Part shown: positions 45,801-57,300 of the stretch, in pieces
Position numbering within the stretch: the stretch's first letter is position 1
Layout: every line of letters starts with the position of its first letter
Source of the DNA: Mixophyes australis
Taxonomy: Eukaryota > Chordata > Amphibia > Anura > Limnodynastidae
Assembly (NCBI GenBank): GCA_036250195.1
Contig: JAVHZZ010000001.1
Span: 382,829,407 to 382,893,406 of the forward strand
Reading direction: 5' to 3'
Length of the DNA: 64,000 nucleotides
Translations under genes and position numbers: made by a program
The notes under the pieces: generated by a model
Told to the model about the DNA's origin: nothing
The model's database searches: none
What the model saw: the letters and a program-made list of their open reading frames with translations, nothing else

Positions 45801-46650
45801 GAGATTGAGGAGAATGTAGTAGGCTCAGGAGACCAGGATCCATGGTTTTGAGCAGATCAAGATGCAGTCATATGAGAACTTATGATCCAAGAGGGAAATA
45901 AAAGCAAAATCCAGGAAAGCAGTCCAGAGCTCAGGAAGGTGGGTCCAGAAGGTCCAGGAGAGATTTGTAGTTCAGAGCAGGGGGGTCGCAGGGATCCAGG
46001 AAGACTACTAAAAGAGACTGTTCTAGGTTGGTTGTTGCAGGCCTGATTGGGATTGCGGGTGGACGTGGAGCAGAGTGGAGACTGGAACAGCACAGAATAG
46101 AGCAGCACACAAGAAGAAATCAGGGAAGGACTGCACCGCAGATGGAGTGCCTGAGCGAAGAGAAAAAGAGCAGGTCACCATAGGAGAAGAGTTAGCCAGA
46201 GATCAGAGCAGAAACAGGCTGTAAAAATGATGGGTAAGATGGAAAAGCCATTACCGGAGCACCAGTAGTTACTGGAGCGACAGCAGTTACTAGAGAAATA
46301 GTGGTTCATTATGGAGGAGAAAGGAGCAAGGCAGGATGGATGAAGCATCAGGTCAGTGCAGATGGAGGCCTCAAAGTAGGCCAAGCAAGCAGGACTAGGA
46401 CGACTCCCCAACCAATGTTACCAGATTGGATCTGTAGCATCGGAAAAGGACATAGGAGACAGGTAAGGGACATAAGAGCAGGGCAAGGGCAACTCCAGGT
46501 GATTTTGGAGCCCAGATGATGGTAGATACTGGGACCCAGTGAATTGCTCATAGGTCAGTCCTGTGTGGAGCTTAGTCCACAGTCTGGGACTATATCGCGA
46601 CAGGGGAGTTTTTAAAGTACTGGGCACATAGCAGTGCTTTAATTTTGTCT
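42881..46650 (-). mobile_element. L2-type LINE, degraded (copy 3)
   Basis: The 5' leader (about 46650-45300) includes a stretch matching the leader of copy 1, reversed (GAACTGTTCATGAGAAAAC near 45681). The endonuclease, then RT, follows toward lower coordinates. Its 3' end abuts copy 2. The strong G/A bias of the plus strand is the complement of the C/T-rich coding strand typical of these LINEs. Confidence 0.75.
43070..45250 (-). pseudogene. L2 endonuclease/reverse transcriptase pseudogene (copy 3)
   Basis: Endonuclease: ILGGFNIPIDNQSNP near 44890-44850, where active enzymes have [26 protein letters not shown] then [18 protein letters not shown] near 43720-43620 (motif A with Asp kept), [31 protein letters not shown] (motif B) near 43480, and SFCLLYHL, stop, ADATQLY near 43400, where the YADD motif is damaged. 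The C-terminal region extends to about 43070. Frames of up to 175 codons are open but do not follow the protein throughout. It is ordinary LINE decay. Confidence 0.8.
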
Positions 46651-47750
46651 CTCTAACTAAATCACTTGCAGACGTAGGTTTAAGTATGAAATGTATTGTC
46701 AATTAATAGTGTAACACACAGGCATTCAATGCCTTCCTTACCCTCAAGTTTTATGATCACAATTATTATCATAATGTAACATGCAGTATGTATGCTGTTT
46801 TTTTATGATATTGCCTGATACAAAAAATGCATGATGATAGTGGGAGGATGACTGTGCTGCCATTTACTGTGTGGGGATAATTGAATAATGGATGTGCTGC
46901 TGTATACTGTGTGATTATAATGGCTGTACTACCATATACTGTGTGAGGAAAGGATACGATTATCATTCAGACAATGCAACACTGAACATTGTTTCTCGCA
47001 CTAGTAAGTGACAAGTTATTATACATTTTATCCTGTGTCTTCTCATCACAGACTTCATTATGATGGAAAATGTGTAGTTAAATACCTTTAAAAAAGGACA
47101 AATGTATTTCATATATTATTATGTTCCATATGTCCCTTCATCATGGTACAAATGTACATTAGTACACATTTTCCTTAGCAAAAACGCTCTAATGTCTAAT
47201 TGCAATCATTAAAATATAGAGGGCAGAAACAGAAGTGAGAGAAAAAAATCCATTAATTCATTAGAACATATAAAAATGTATTCAATAATAAAATATCCTA
47301 TCACATACACATATAAAAGTAAATACAACTAAACCAGAGAACTAAAATATATTCCAATGTTAACTTGGTAGTTTATGAATCAAATACATAACATAAGTGG
47401 ATTCTATGACAACAGAGCCGTTTGATCAATCATACATAATATCGAAAAAGATCTTCAACTTTCTTTCTTCCCAACATTCCTTACCAAACTTTCCTGACAT
47501 CCACCCTACAACCCTATGCTATACCCTAACTTCAACACTGTTTTATACCTCTTCCCCCTTCTAGAAATGTTAAAAATTAATATTGTTACAGTACCAGATC
47601 AGTACACAGCTGAATATAAGTTGTAAAAGCATCGTTGGGTAGTGTTGTGTGCCCCGTATTTATATTTATGTTTATTACGTTACTGTTTCACTTTTCAGAA
47701 AGATGCCACCAGGTCTTAAACTCAGCATAGTACAAGCTTTTGGGTAATAC
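46651..47750. other. Unannotated sequence with a short tandem repeat
   Basis: Mostly AT-rich with no gene. At 46840-46945 three diverged units of about 45 bp share the pattern 'GTGCTGCCATATACTGTGTG'. Confidence 0.45.
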
Positions 47751-48306
47751 TGTAGCGTGGACTAGGGTGATGGTAGGAGATAAGCGTAATCAGGAACAGG
47801 TTGATGTCTCAGGGCAAAAGCAGGCAATGAGGTGAGGGTCAGACAAAAGGTCGGGGCCAGCTGAAAAACAGGGTATCCGAGTCACAGGCCGAGGTCAGGG
47901 TCACCAGCAATGAGTCACAGTCCAAAAAACAAAAGGACATACACAGAAGGAACAATCCAGAAAATCAGGTACAGTAAAGGTGCAGGTCAGCAACCAGAAA
48001 ACTGAACGCGATAACAGGCAGGTAGCATAGCCCTCCCTGCCTTAAATACATGGAGGAGCCAATCAGAACTTTGAGACACAGCAGAAATAATTAGTCCCAG
48101 GAGACTACTAAAAAATAACCCTTAGCGCATGTGCCCGGCTTCCCCTCTTGTCGGGACGTGGCAGTGAGCAGCTGAGCATCCCGACCGTTGCACTAGCAAT
48201 GGCTGGGACAAAAACCGGAAGTGATGTCCAAGTCATCAAGGAGATGGCTGTGACGCAGAGGATAGGCACAGCGAGTCACGGTAGATAGGGGCACTGGTGC
48301 ATAACA
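47751..48306 (-). mobile_element. Probable solo LTR (minus orientation)
   Basis: On the minus strand it begins TGTTATGCACC and ends CACGCTACA, with a GC-rich first half, then the promoter-like TATTTAAGGCAGGGAGG, then a pyrimidine-rich R/U5-like part. 556 bp is a normal LTR size and the ends are TG...CA. The adjacent 5-base flanks (AATAC, TTAAG) do not match, so it may be an older or recombined LTR. No internal retroviral or Gypsy sequence adjoins it. Confidence 0.6.
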
Positions 48307-48419
48307 TTAAGATAAGATAACAGTGTCACCAGTTTACATTCCATAGAAACACTCAGATCTATAATGTTATCAAATAATAAATTAAGATATAATACCTGTG
48401 TCACAATAAGGAATTAACT

Positions 48420-51409
48420 TGAACTCCCCCAGTGGATTGAATCAGCTACTCATCAGGATGTCTTGATCTTGTTTTCTCTAGACTATGCTCAGATTCTGAT
48501 TTTCTTAACACTTCTTTCCCCTTCTCGGATCATCACCTTATTAGCTACTCGCTCAACCCCAATTCTTTACCCTCCCTAGTGTCAAACTCTCCCAAGCCTC
48601 CTCACAACTGCAGGAATATCAACTATATTGAGCTTCAACAGTTTTCAACCTCTCTTTAACATCTTCTCTCCACAATTTCTACATTCTCCTCCCCTGATAG
48701 GGCAGTACCCCATTTTCACCAAACCCTAGCAACTGCCCTTGATCAAGTGGCTCCAGCGACTCTATATATTCTGCTTAGACTTCGTTGCTAACCGTGGCAC
48801 ACTAAAGTAACGCGAACTCTACAAAAACTTTTTCATAAAGTAGAACGCCACTGGCGTAAATCTTAAACCTCTAATGATTTCATCACACATACGGGTATCT
48901 ACCACTCCTATAGAAATGCTCTGGACACTGCAAAACAAACATACTTCCAATCTCTCATCAATGCTCAGACTTCTAACTCCAAATCCCTTTTTAACACATT
49001 TAAATCTTTTCTCAATCCTCCCATCCCAAACCCTCCGAATACCATCAGTGCCCAGGATCTTGCTTCCTATTTCAAGGACAAAATAGATAAAATCAGACTT
49101 GAAATTATATAATTTCACAGAACAAACAATCGGCTCAATTCATTTGTTGCACCCTCTGACACTCTCTCTTCATTTGATACCACAAATGAAGAGAAAGTTT
49201 CTTCTCTCTTCTCATCTTCCTACTCTACCTACATACCCTCACAAATTGGTAGGTGCCTGTCTTCTGTGCTCTTTGCACCACTAACTATCATCTGTAATCT
49301 CTCTCTACTGGTACTTTTCCAACACTATTCAACCATGCAGTGATTACTCCGATTTTGAAAAAACAAAATTCTGACCCAAACTCTCTCTCAAATTACCGCC
49401 CCATCTCTCAGCTCCCATGCCCCTCCGAGCTTCGAGAGAATTGCTTAAACTTGCCTCACACAGTTTCTTACAGCAAACAACCTACAGGATTCTCTTCAGT
49501 CAGACTTTTGCTCGCAACCCTCAACAGAGACTGCACTGAATAAGGTTGTCAATGATTTGATCACAGCAACAACTGAAGATCATTACTTTCTTATAATTCT
49601 CCTGGATCTCTCTGCTGCATTGGACACTGTTGACCACTCACTCCTCATACAAACGCTACAATCCCTGGGTCTTGAAGGCACTGTCCTGTCCTGGTTCTCA
49701 TCCTACCTATCTAATCGCTCTTTCATTGTTAATTTCTCTGGATCCACTTCTGCTCCACTTCCTTTATCAGTTGGAGTACAACAAGGCTCAGTCCTAGGTC
49801 CTCTGCTATTCCCTATCTACACCACTTCTCTTGGAAAACGAAATAACTCCTTTGGATTTCAGTATCATCTCTACATGGATGATACACAAACATATCTATC
49901 CTTTCCTGGACACTCACTGTTGACCACTCTCTCCTCATACATACGCTACAATCCCTAGGTCTTGAAGGCACTGTCCTGTCCTGGTTCTCATCCTACCTAT
50001 CTAATCACTCTTTCAGTATTAATTTCTCTGGATCCACCTCTGCTCCGCTTTCTTTTTTCAGTTGGAGTACCACAAGATTCAGTCCTAGGTCCTCTCTATC
50101 TACACCACTTCTCTTGGAAAACTAATAAGCTCCTTTGGACTTCAGTATCATCTCTTTGCGGATTATACACAAATCAATCTATCCTTTCCTGATCTCTCAT
50201 CATCTGTGTTGTCTTGTGTTATTGACTGTCTTTCTACCATTTAATCTTGGATGTCTTCTCGCCAACTCAAACTCAATCTTTCAAAAACTGAATAAATAAT
50301 ATTCCCACCCAAAAACAGAAGTTTCCTGCCTGACATTTCTATTTCTGTTGATAACATGATAATGAATCCCACCCCGCAACCTCGCTGCCGAGGTGTAATC
50401 CTTGACTCACTACTATAGTTTATTCCCCACATCGACTCTATCTCTAAATCATGTTACATAAAATCTGAAGAATATTTCCAGAATATGCACATATCTCACA
50501 CAAGACACTGCAAATACCTTAATTTATGCACTCATTATCTCACGCAGCAACTATTGCAATTCCCTCCTTACTTCCCAAAATCAGACTTGAGCCCCTGCAA
50601 TCTATTTTACACGCAGCGGCTAGATTCATTTTCCTTGCAAATCGTTCTTCCTCTGCTGAGTCATTCTGTCAGTATCTACATTAAGTTGCCTGTTTTTCAA
50701 CAAATCCAATATAAAATCCTTCTTCTAACATACAAGGCCATCAACAAAATTGCACCGACATACATCTTCTCACTTGTCTCAAAATATCTCTCAACTCGAC
50801 AGCCCCGCTCTGCACAAGATGTGTGTCTCTATTCCACTTTCATCACATCCTACCATTCCCGGTTACAGGACATTTTTCGGGCTGCACCCACTTTGTTACT
50901 ATCACCCTCTACATAGCTAATACAAGACAACAACCCTCTGACCAACATTGTTCTGTGACTGATCACACAGCCCACTCACTACTTTTTAGCTTTGCATTCT
51001 AGCTGGTCCAATGAGCAATATGTTGTAGCACATGCCCTTGTGTTTCTAATTCCTATTGTCCCATTACTATTATTATTACTACAATTTATTTATATAGCCA
51101 ATCTAAGTCCACAGCGCTGTACAGAGAACTTATTCACATCAGTCCCTTACCCCATTGAGGCTTATAGTCTTAATTCCTTAACACACACACACGGGTCAAT
51201 TTGTAGCAGCCTATTAACCTATCAGTATGCTTTTGGAGTAGATTGTCCCATAGATTGTAAGCTTGCGAGCAGGGCCATCTTACCTCTCTGTCTGTATGTA
51301 TTACCCAGTATTGCTTTATTAATGTTTGTTCCCAATTGTAAAGCACTACTGAATTTGCTGGCGCTATATAAATAAATGTTCATGATGATGATGATGATGA
51401 TGATGATGA
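48420..51409 (+). mobile_element. L2-type LINE with (GAT)n tail (copy 4)
   Basis: Begins inside the endonuclease (DFLNTSFPFSDHHLISYSLN near 48500). RT follows at 49340-50200, then a C-terminal domain, and GGCGCTATATAAATAAATG followed by (GAT)n at 51382-51409. Around 51060-51240 a separate small repeat (TTATTATTACTACAATTTAT, then CACAGCGCTGTACAGAG) may have inserted in the 3' region. Confidence 0.85.
49340..50200 (+). pseudogene. L2 reverse transcriptase with internal tandem duplication
   Basis: ITPILKKQNSDPNSLSNYRP and ISQLPCPSEL open the domain. [17 protein letters not shown] (motif A), [20 protein letters not shown] (motif B) and [16 protein letters not shown] (YMDD in place of YADD, both Asp kept) follow in one 133-codon frame. 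Immediately afterwards about 285 bp are repeated: TVDHSLL-type sequence, [11 protein letters not shown], and a second, mutated catalytic motif (ADYTQ). The units are 49620-49908 and 49909-50192. The second unit lacks motif A's first Asp. The polymerase reading as a whole is therefore interrupted and duplicated, and certainly inactive. Confidence 0.9.
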
Positions 51410-51970
51410 ACTGGTCAATTCAGTACCCAAATCGGGGACAACAGTCTCTGGCAGTCAAAGTTTACAATGAAGTAAAAATTCCACAGATTTCTTTCTGTAG
51501 CTTCTGCTTCTGCCCTCTAAATTTTAATGAATACAATTAGACTTTAAAGAATTCCTATTTTTACAACAACCTCACATACACCAATTTTTTGAACAAAGAT
51601 TTTTCTAAAAACTTAAATTTTGGGTTAAATATAAACAACAACAAAATTTTAAAATGTAATAATTAAAATAATATTTTTCTAGAAGTCATACTTTTTTTGG
51701 ATTTTTTTGCAAATATTATTTTAATGTTTTGTGACCATACATGGACGGGGATAATGTCAACTTGGGTAGGTGAAATAGGGGGGAGGTGGAAGATTGGTTG
51801 GGGGAATGGTACATTTGTTGGAGGGATGGCAATATCTGTGGATGTGATTTCTTTGTTGGATGGAAAAAAAAGATAAACGTTTAACAATCGCAATCTTATG
51901 AAATTTTTAAAGCATATCTTAGGTCTATGGGTGTGCTTTGTTCACCCATTTTTCAAGCTCCACAGAGTTC
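51410..51970. other. Unannotated AT-rich sequence
   Basis: No gene or repeat recognised between the L2 tail and Harbinger-related sequence. Confidence 0.45.
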
Positions 51971-52625
51971 AGAAGTGGTACATTAAATGAAACTCTCTGC
52001 AAAGGTTCATGTTATGCTGAACACAGTTGTAGCCAGAGGACTTATACTTTTTGGAGGCATGCAGATATATTGGGGGAGGTGAGAAATTGCTTGACAACAA
52101 ACACTTATTAGACTCATGATGTCGGACACCTATGGAATGGCAAATATTGCCTAAGCCTAAGGAAAGTGACATTTAGTAAAGAAATGCTTTCTGAAGTCTA
52201 CACTTTTATACTGCAAAACAAAATAATTATAATTAGACTATTATAATATCAAGATACTTACATTCTTCTACACGGTCCTGGGCCTGCCTCCCTGCCTCCT
52301 CATGGGATTCTTGATAGGTTGGGGAAGGGAATCTTCAGGGTTTGGGGAAAGGGAGAGCGGGGAATATGTTTGATGGTCCTTCTCCTGTACCACCATCAAG
52401 ACCTCCATCTGTGCCTCCTGCACAGGCTCCTCATAGGCCTCCTCCTGGCGGCATCTGCAGTTTCTGAGGTAGTGGACGCATTCTGTTAGAAGAAATATGA
52501 CACGTTAGTTTATTTATAAATGTTATCTCTGTCTCACACATACATAGAGACATACATGTAAGAGGCCCGAGTCATTAATACACACATAATGAGTGCAACA
52601 AACATTTAATGAAGAACACACTCAA
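51971..52625. mobile_element. Harbinger-related fragment (copy C)
   Basis: Matches the left part of element A: GTTATGCTGAACACAG, TTTTTGGAGGCA and ATGTTATCTCTGTCTCA with CATACATAGAGACAT recur in the same order as at 22060-22530. On the minus strand an acidic segment (EEAYEEPVQEAQMEVLMVVQ, 52380-52450) ends at a splice-donor-like GTAAGTATC near 52262. It is more diverged than copies A and B. Confidence 0.6.
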
Positions 52626-52639
52626 CTCGTCTCTGCATG

Positions 52640-53134
52640 CTCCCGAAGTCAATAATGGATGGATCGCTACATTCTTTGCTTTATGACTTTGGTAAATTAA
52701 TTTATGTAACTTTATCACTGGTGTACCGTGCTACTCTGTCTTACTTCGTAAGTATTTTGTCTGCTAGGTACTTCACGGACAAACATACATTTGAGAACGT
52801 TATACATTTGAATTGCCAGCCTGCAATAAATAGGACCATTGCCACTTAAGAACTCACTTTTTAATGTAGCTCATAGGACCTAGTTTAGCATTGTTTTTCC
52901 TTGTTTTTTATATTGCATAGAATACAGGAATGTCAAATGAAATAACCTTGATGTAGTTGATGATGTTTAATGAGGGTTGTGTGTTGTTTTTAATTTAAAT
53001 TCAAATGTTTTTACCCATGTGCATGTGCTTTATTTTAATTTTTCTTTGTTGAACTACAGGCACCAGCTTGTGATGCCCCAAGTGCCAGCATACCCTGGCA
53101 ATCATGGATATTCTGGTGCTTGTAGTACTACATT
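52640..53134 (+). mobile_element. Non-autonomous DNA transposon ('repeat X'), copy 3
   Basis: Opposite orientation to the copy at 9780-10310. It shares the block around ATAGGACCATTGCC, the AT-rich body and the hairpin region with AGTGCCAGCATACCCTGGCA and GGTGCTTGTAGTACTAC. Confidence 0.6.
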
Positions 53135-53339
53135 AGTAGCAGTATTAGGCCATTGATGTGAGACCCCTCTGGAATTGTAAGTTGTGACCAGGTCTAGGGA
53201 AAATAACATTTATGTCAAAAACTGTATCACAGGACTACACTTTTATGTTGGCTAAACAAAAATGTAAAAATTGACTACATTACAAAATCCCAATACTTAC
53301 TTTCTTCCACAAGCACCTGTGGTTCCTCCTCTGCCTGTT

Positions 53340-53480
53340 GGTTTGGTGATGGAGTAAACAGTAAAGAGGAGTAAGAAAAAATTTAGGACTCCTCCTCCTG
53401 ATCCACAACTTTATGGGCCTCCTCTTCCTGGCTTTCCTCCTGAGACTTCTCCTCCTGGTTGCGGTGGTAGTGGTGGATGC
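53340..53480 (-). pseudogene. Acidic exon of a Harbinger accessory gene (copy B)
   Basis: On the minus strand one frame reads NQEEKSQEESQEEEAHKVVD and QEEES, a Glu/Gln-rich segment homologous in position to 22290-22460. Its function is unknown. Preservation of an acidic reading in three copies (A, B and C) suggests that it was part of a protein of the ancestral element. Confidence 0.45.
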
Positions 53481-54059
53481 GGAGGCATTATGTTGGAATA
53501 AATAAGAGGCATTGGTTTATTTAGAAATGTTATATTTGTCTCAAACATACATAGAGACTGTCACGGCAATAGGGTGTCTGGGATCCGTCTCAGGACCCTT
53601 GGTGCTAGATATGACAGGGATGTAGTGGAAACTGGGAGGCCGGATGAGTGTCTTGCTCATAGGGGTAACTCTATTCCTGTATACTAGAATTTAGGAGGAG
53701 GAATGCTGGACTGGGCTCCGTACTGGAATAAACGACTGGAATCTGGACTTGATGGACTGGAACCTGGATGTGGGAACTGGGAGGACCTGACCTCACTAAA
53801 AGAGACTCAATACTGCCAAGAACACAGAGTAATATAGTACCACAACTGGGACTGGGAAGAGTCAGAACTCAGGCAGAGACTATACAGCGGGTGGAAACCT
53901 CCTGAACAGAATATGCTTGGAGCTGGCCCTGGACGATTCAGAACTCAGAACCTGAGGTAGGCCTGAAACTGGAAGTCGGTACCCCAAGACACAGAAATGG
54001 CTCCAGAAAGTAGATGACTCAGAACAATAACCAACTACCCCAGATAGCCAGTAGGAAAA

Positions 54060-54490
54060 GCTGGAATAGATTGATGAAACAAGGATCCACACAGAAGGTA
54101 ACAGCTAGAAACTGTAGACGAGCAGATAGAATGAATCCACACAAGGAATAAATAGCCAATGTCTTTATTTCAGCAAGCAGAGTGAAGCTGAATTCACACA
54201 AAGGGTTAAAGGTTTAAAGTCCATATAACATTAACAAGATAAAGCTGAATTCACACAAAGGGTTTTTGGTTTGAAATCCATACAACAGGAAACAGAATGA
54301 AACTGAACTCACTCAGAGAGTAAATGGTTGAAGTCCATCTATTGGCAACAGGATGAGGCTGAATTCCCTCAGAGGGTAAATGTTTGAAATCTGTATACAG
54401 CAGGCAGAATGAAGCAGCAAACAGGATGAAGCCGAGTTCACACGAATGGTTGATGGTTGAGATCTGTATACAGCAGACTGGATGAAGCAG
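54060..54490. repeat. Minisatellite, roughly 57-70-bp unit
   Basis: About six units share AGCAGAATGAAGCTGAATTC, ACACAAAGGGT and GTTTGAAATCC/TGTATACA. The 159-codon minus-strand frame crossing it, and a 63-codon one, are repeat-encoded. Confidence 0.8.
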
Positions 54491-54570
54491 CAAACAAACA
54501 GCAACTGTGGTAGTCTGGAACCAGTAACAAGGAAAGTATTGTATTGGCAATATGCTAAGTGTAGGAGAAG

Positions 54571-55137
54571 TGTCAGGATCTGCCTGCAAGCCCCGTGCAG
54601 TACATACTGCTTTGCTTGGCAGCTCCTTTCTTTTGATTTTATTAGTGTGTATTGCAGCAGTACCTCTGATCACCAGAGGTGCTGCTATCTTGCTTTTCAT
54701 GTTTGCATTAGGGGTTAACGTTTTCTCCAATTATCCCATGCACCTGGGTGTGGTTTCTTTTCCCTTATATATACCTGTTCCTCCCAGCAGTCATTGCTGG
54801 TTATTGTGGTCATCCTGATGTCATATCCTGTGGTTACACCCTGTGATTCTTCCTCCTGCATTGTTCCTGTGATTCTACTGCATTAGGATCTCATTATTCA
54901 TTCTGCTGACCTGTTTCATATGTGAACCTGGGACTTACCTGTGCATTTCCCTGTATCTGCTGCCTGGAATCTTCCCTCACCTTCCATTTACCTGCAACTG
55001 CTGAATATCTGGTATTTCTGCAAACTTATGATTTCATCACCTGTTTATATTTGCCAGCAATAAACATTGTTTGTTCTTCACCTATTCATGGCTCTTTAGC
55101 TGTATCTCTACATTGTATCGTGACAATAATCATGACA
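54571..55137 (+). mobile_element. Solo LTR with perfect 5-bp TSD
   Basis: 567 bp, beginning TGTCAGGATCTGCC and ending AATCATGACA, flanked by AGAAG at 54566-54570 and 55138-55142. It contains a TATA-like CCCTTATATATACC (54763-54776) and the polyadenylation-like CAATAAAC near 55059, in the order expected for a plus-strand LTR. It is nested inside the LTR-like element 53559-55363. Confidence 0.9.
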
Positions 55138-55572
55138 AGAAGACTCTTATAGTCTGCAGAGGAAACTAATTGATGGATGAGATCAGGTGTTCAGACTCAG
55201 TAGGGTGTTTGCAAATGTCTCAGCCAAGATGGCAGCCTCCGGAACTGCAGACAGAAGTCACACTTGTCCCAGGATAGAATAATGCCTTCGACCAAAAGGG
55301 AGATATGCGCTGATATGGTACTGTTGAATGGTTTAATCAGGACTAACACCCCGATTTGTTACAGTGACATCTAGATAATGTTAGCTTGCAATGTGAAATA
55401 TCCCACATTACACAGATTATCATTGGACAAATGAACAGGTTTATATTATTTACATACAGCACTATTACCTAGCAGGTATTGGACTTTGAATAATGAATTT
55501 CGCTAGAAGCAATCTTGTTTTTTAATGGCTCCGACATAACTGTTAGATCATTTATAAATATGACGAAGTGCT

Positions 55573-57300
55573 TTTTATTACAAAACAAAAAAGACAGTTG
55601 TCAGTGTTTATCCTTTACACTGCATATCTGTGTGTATCTAACAAAATAAGAAAACATATTAGTATTAGTTAGGTATTAGTTGATATTTTGATCAAAACAT
55701 TTAAGCTTGTATCCCAACGTAAAGGGCACCTCATTATATGCAGGTCCTACACTGACCTATATGCTTTAAACACCATTAAAATGCCTTTAAAATCAAATGC
55801 ACTCACCTCCCAGGTATAGGGGTTTACATCTAGCAAGGGCTGGCTTGTGAGCCACACCCAAATGTCCCTTAAATATTCTTAGTGGACAGCTGTTATGACA
55901 ATAAGGCAATATTTTGAAACAAGACCAGAGAAAATACAACTCCGCACTCGGTATATCCTATATTGTATATGGTACCAGCTACGTGGCAATATAAATTCCC
56001 ATATATGTACACAAAACAAATAAGACAGTTTCTGCGCTTATCCTTTACACTGCATATCTGTGTGTATCTAGCAAAATAAGAAAACATGAGGTATTAGTTC
56101 ATATTTTGATCAAAACATTTAACATATCAAAACATTTAAGCATATTATTACAAAATATTGCAATGATATTTATAATCCACTTGTTATCGAATATATCCAT
56201 ATAGGGGACAGGCCATATATAGGTACATTGAAAGAATTATATGCCAGGATCCCCGGCGCTGGGATAGAGGGGGGGGGGAAAGGGGGGGAAGAGAAAGGAA
56301 TAAATGTGATGAACAATACAAATGATATTAGAGCAAGTAAACCAGCCGGTGTACTCGTGTTTATTAAGGTGAGAGGTTTGAGAGTAATAAAACAAATTCA
56401 GCTACGGTATATAACATATGAACACATATCATGAATCATAAATGTTTGGTACAGTTCGTCGTGACAGAAGTCTTGGACAACAGTCACTCGCTCCTGATGC
56501 TAAAGCCAGCCGGCTTAGCCTCTGAAGTAAGTGTAATCACAGGAGGAGTAAACACTGTAGTCCATCCATCGGGAACGGATTTCCCAATTAAATTAGGTAC
56601 TATATAGTAAAACTGGGATATAAATATATACACAGCTTCTGCTCGTGTTTATTCCGGAAGCAGGTAAATCATACCACCAAGCTGTACCTTAAGACCATGT
56701 AAATAGTCTCATAATCGCTTGACCAGCTGAAACACAAAAAGGATTCATAAAACCGCTTCTATAGCAATAGTCCAAATGAATCTGTAAATTCCTTGTTTCA
56801 CATTTCTATGAGCTGGACTAGTAAATTAATCAAATAAACCGTAAACCGGACGTATAGGCTGAAGCACTATAAGTGTTAATCTTCAAAAACAATATTCCGT
56901 GTGTCATATAGAAATAAGAGCTCAAACCCGTAAACCGGTATTCCGCTTGATGTGGCGCTATTGAGTCCGCGATGGGGGTAGTGCACTTACCCTAACCGAG
57001 GATGCATCATCCAGGTGTCCGGTTCCTCTCGTTGCAAGTCTCGTAGTAGACAGGCCCACTGGGTTGTGGAAGAGAGAAGAGTCAGCTCGTGGCGCATGCG
57101 CGCTAAATAGCGGTAGTCGAGCGTCGCTTTATAGAAGGTGTTATGGTAGTGAAGATATCGATATCAGTGCTGTTTGCGGTGTAAGTCGGTGTAAGTCCTA
57201 CGCGTTTCACCCCATGGGGGGGCTTCTTCAGGGAAAAATAAACAGCAATCTGAAAGAATTATGATGGGCAAGCTTCGAGTCTGTCGTGAAACAGCCACTA
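55573..57300 (-). mobile_element. PLE-like terminal repeat region (minus)
   Basis: Inserted in the Harbinger element (the site is intact at 22760-22827). It carries a hammerhead-like motif at 57196-57234 on the minus strand and a local direct duplication (55600-55710 and 56030-56150, sharing TTATCCTTTACACTGCATAT). No RT or GIY-YIG sequence is present. The PLE assignment rests on the ribozyme-like motif with ACGCGT helix III. Confidence 0.45.
57196..57234 (-). ncRNA. Hammerhead-ribozyme-like motif
   Basis: Minus strand: helix I TCC, core CTGAAGA, one extra A, helix II GCCCC/GGGGT around a short loop, GAAA, helix III CGCGT with cleavage triplet GTA, then GGA. Both C3 and G8 match the hammerhead consensus CUGANGA. 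The extra A before helix II is shared with the copies at 17666 and 57663. Confidence 0.5.

Larger units (their letters stand above)
53559..55363. mobile_element. LTR-like insertion with 5-bp TSD, containing a second LTR
   Basis: Begins TGTCACGGC and ends TTTGTTACA. The flanks GAGAC (53554-53558) and GTGAC (55364-55368) differ by one base. Element A has the empty site TAGAGACATCCAG at 22522-22534, so the insertion point is confirmed. Without the nested LTR it is about 1.23 kb. It contains a minisatellite (54060-54490). No coding domain was found, so it is probably a solo LTR; its orientation is unclear. Confidence 0.7.
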
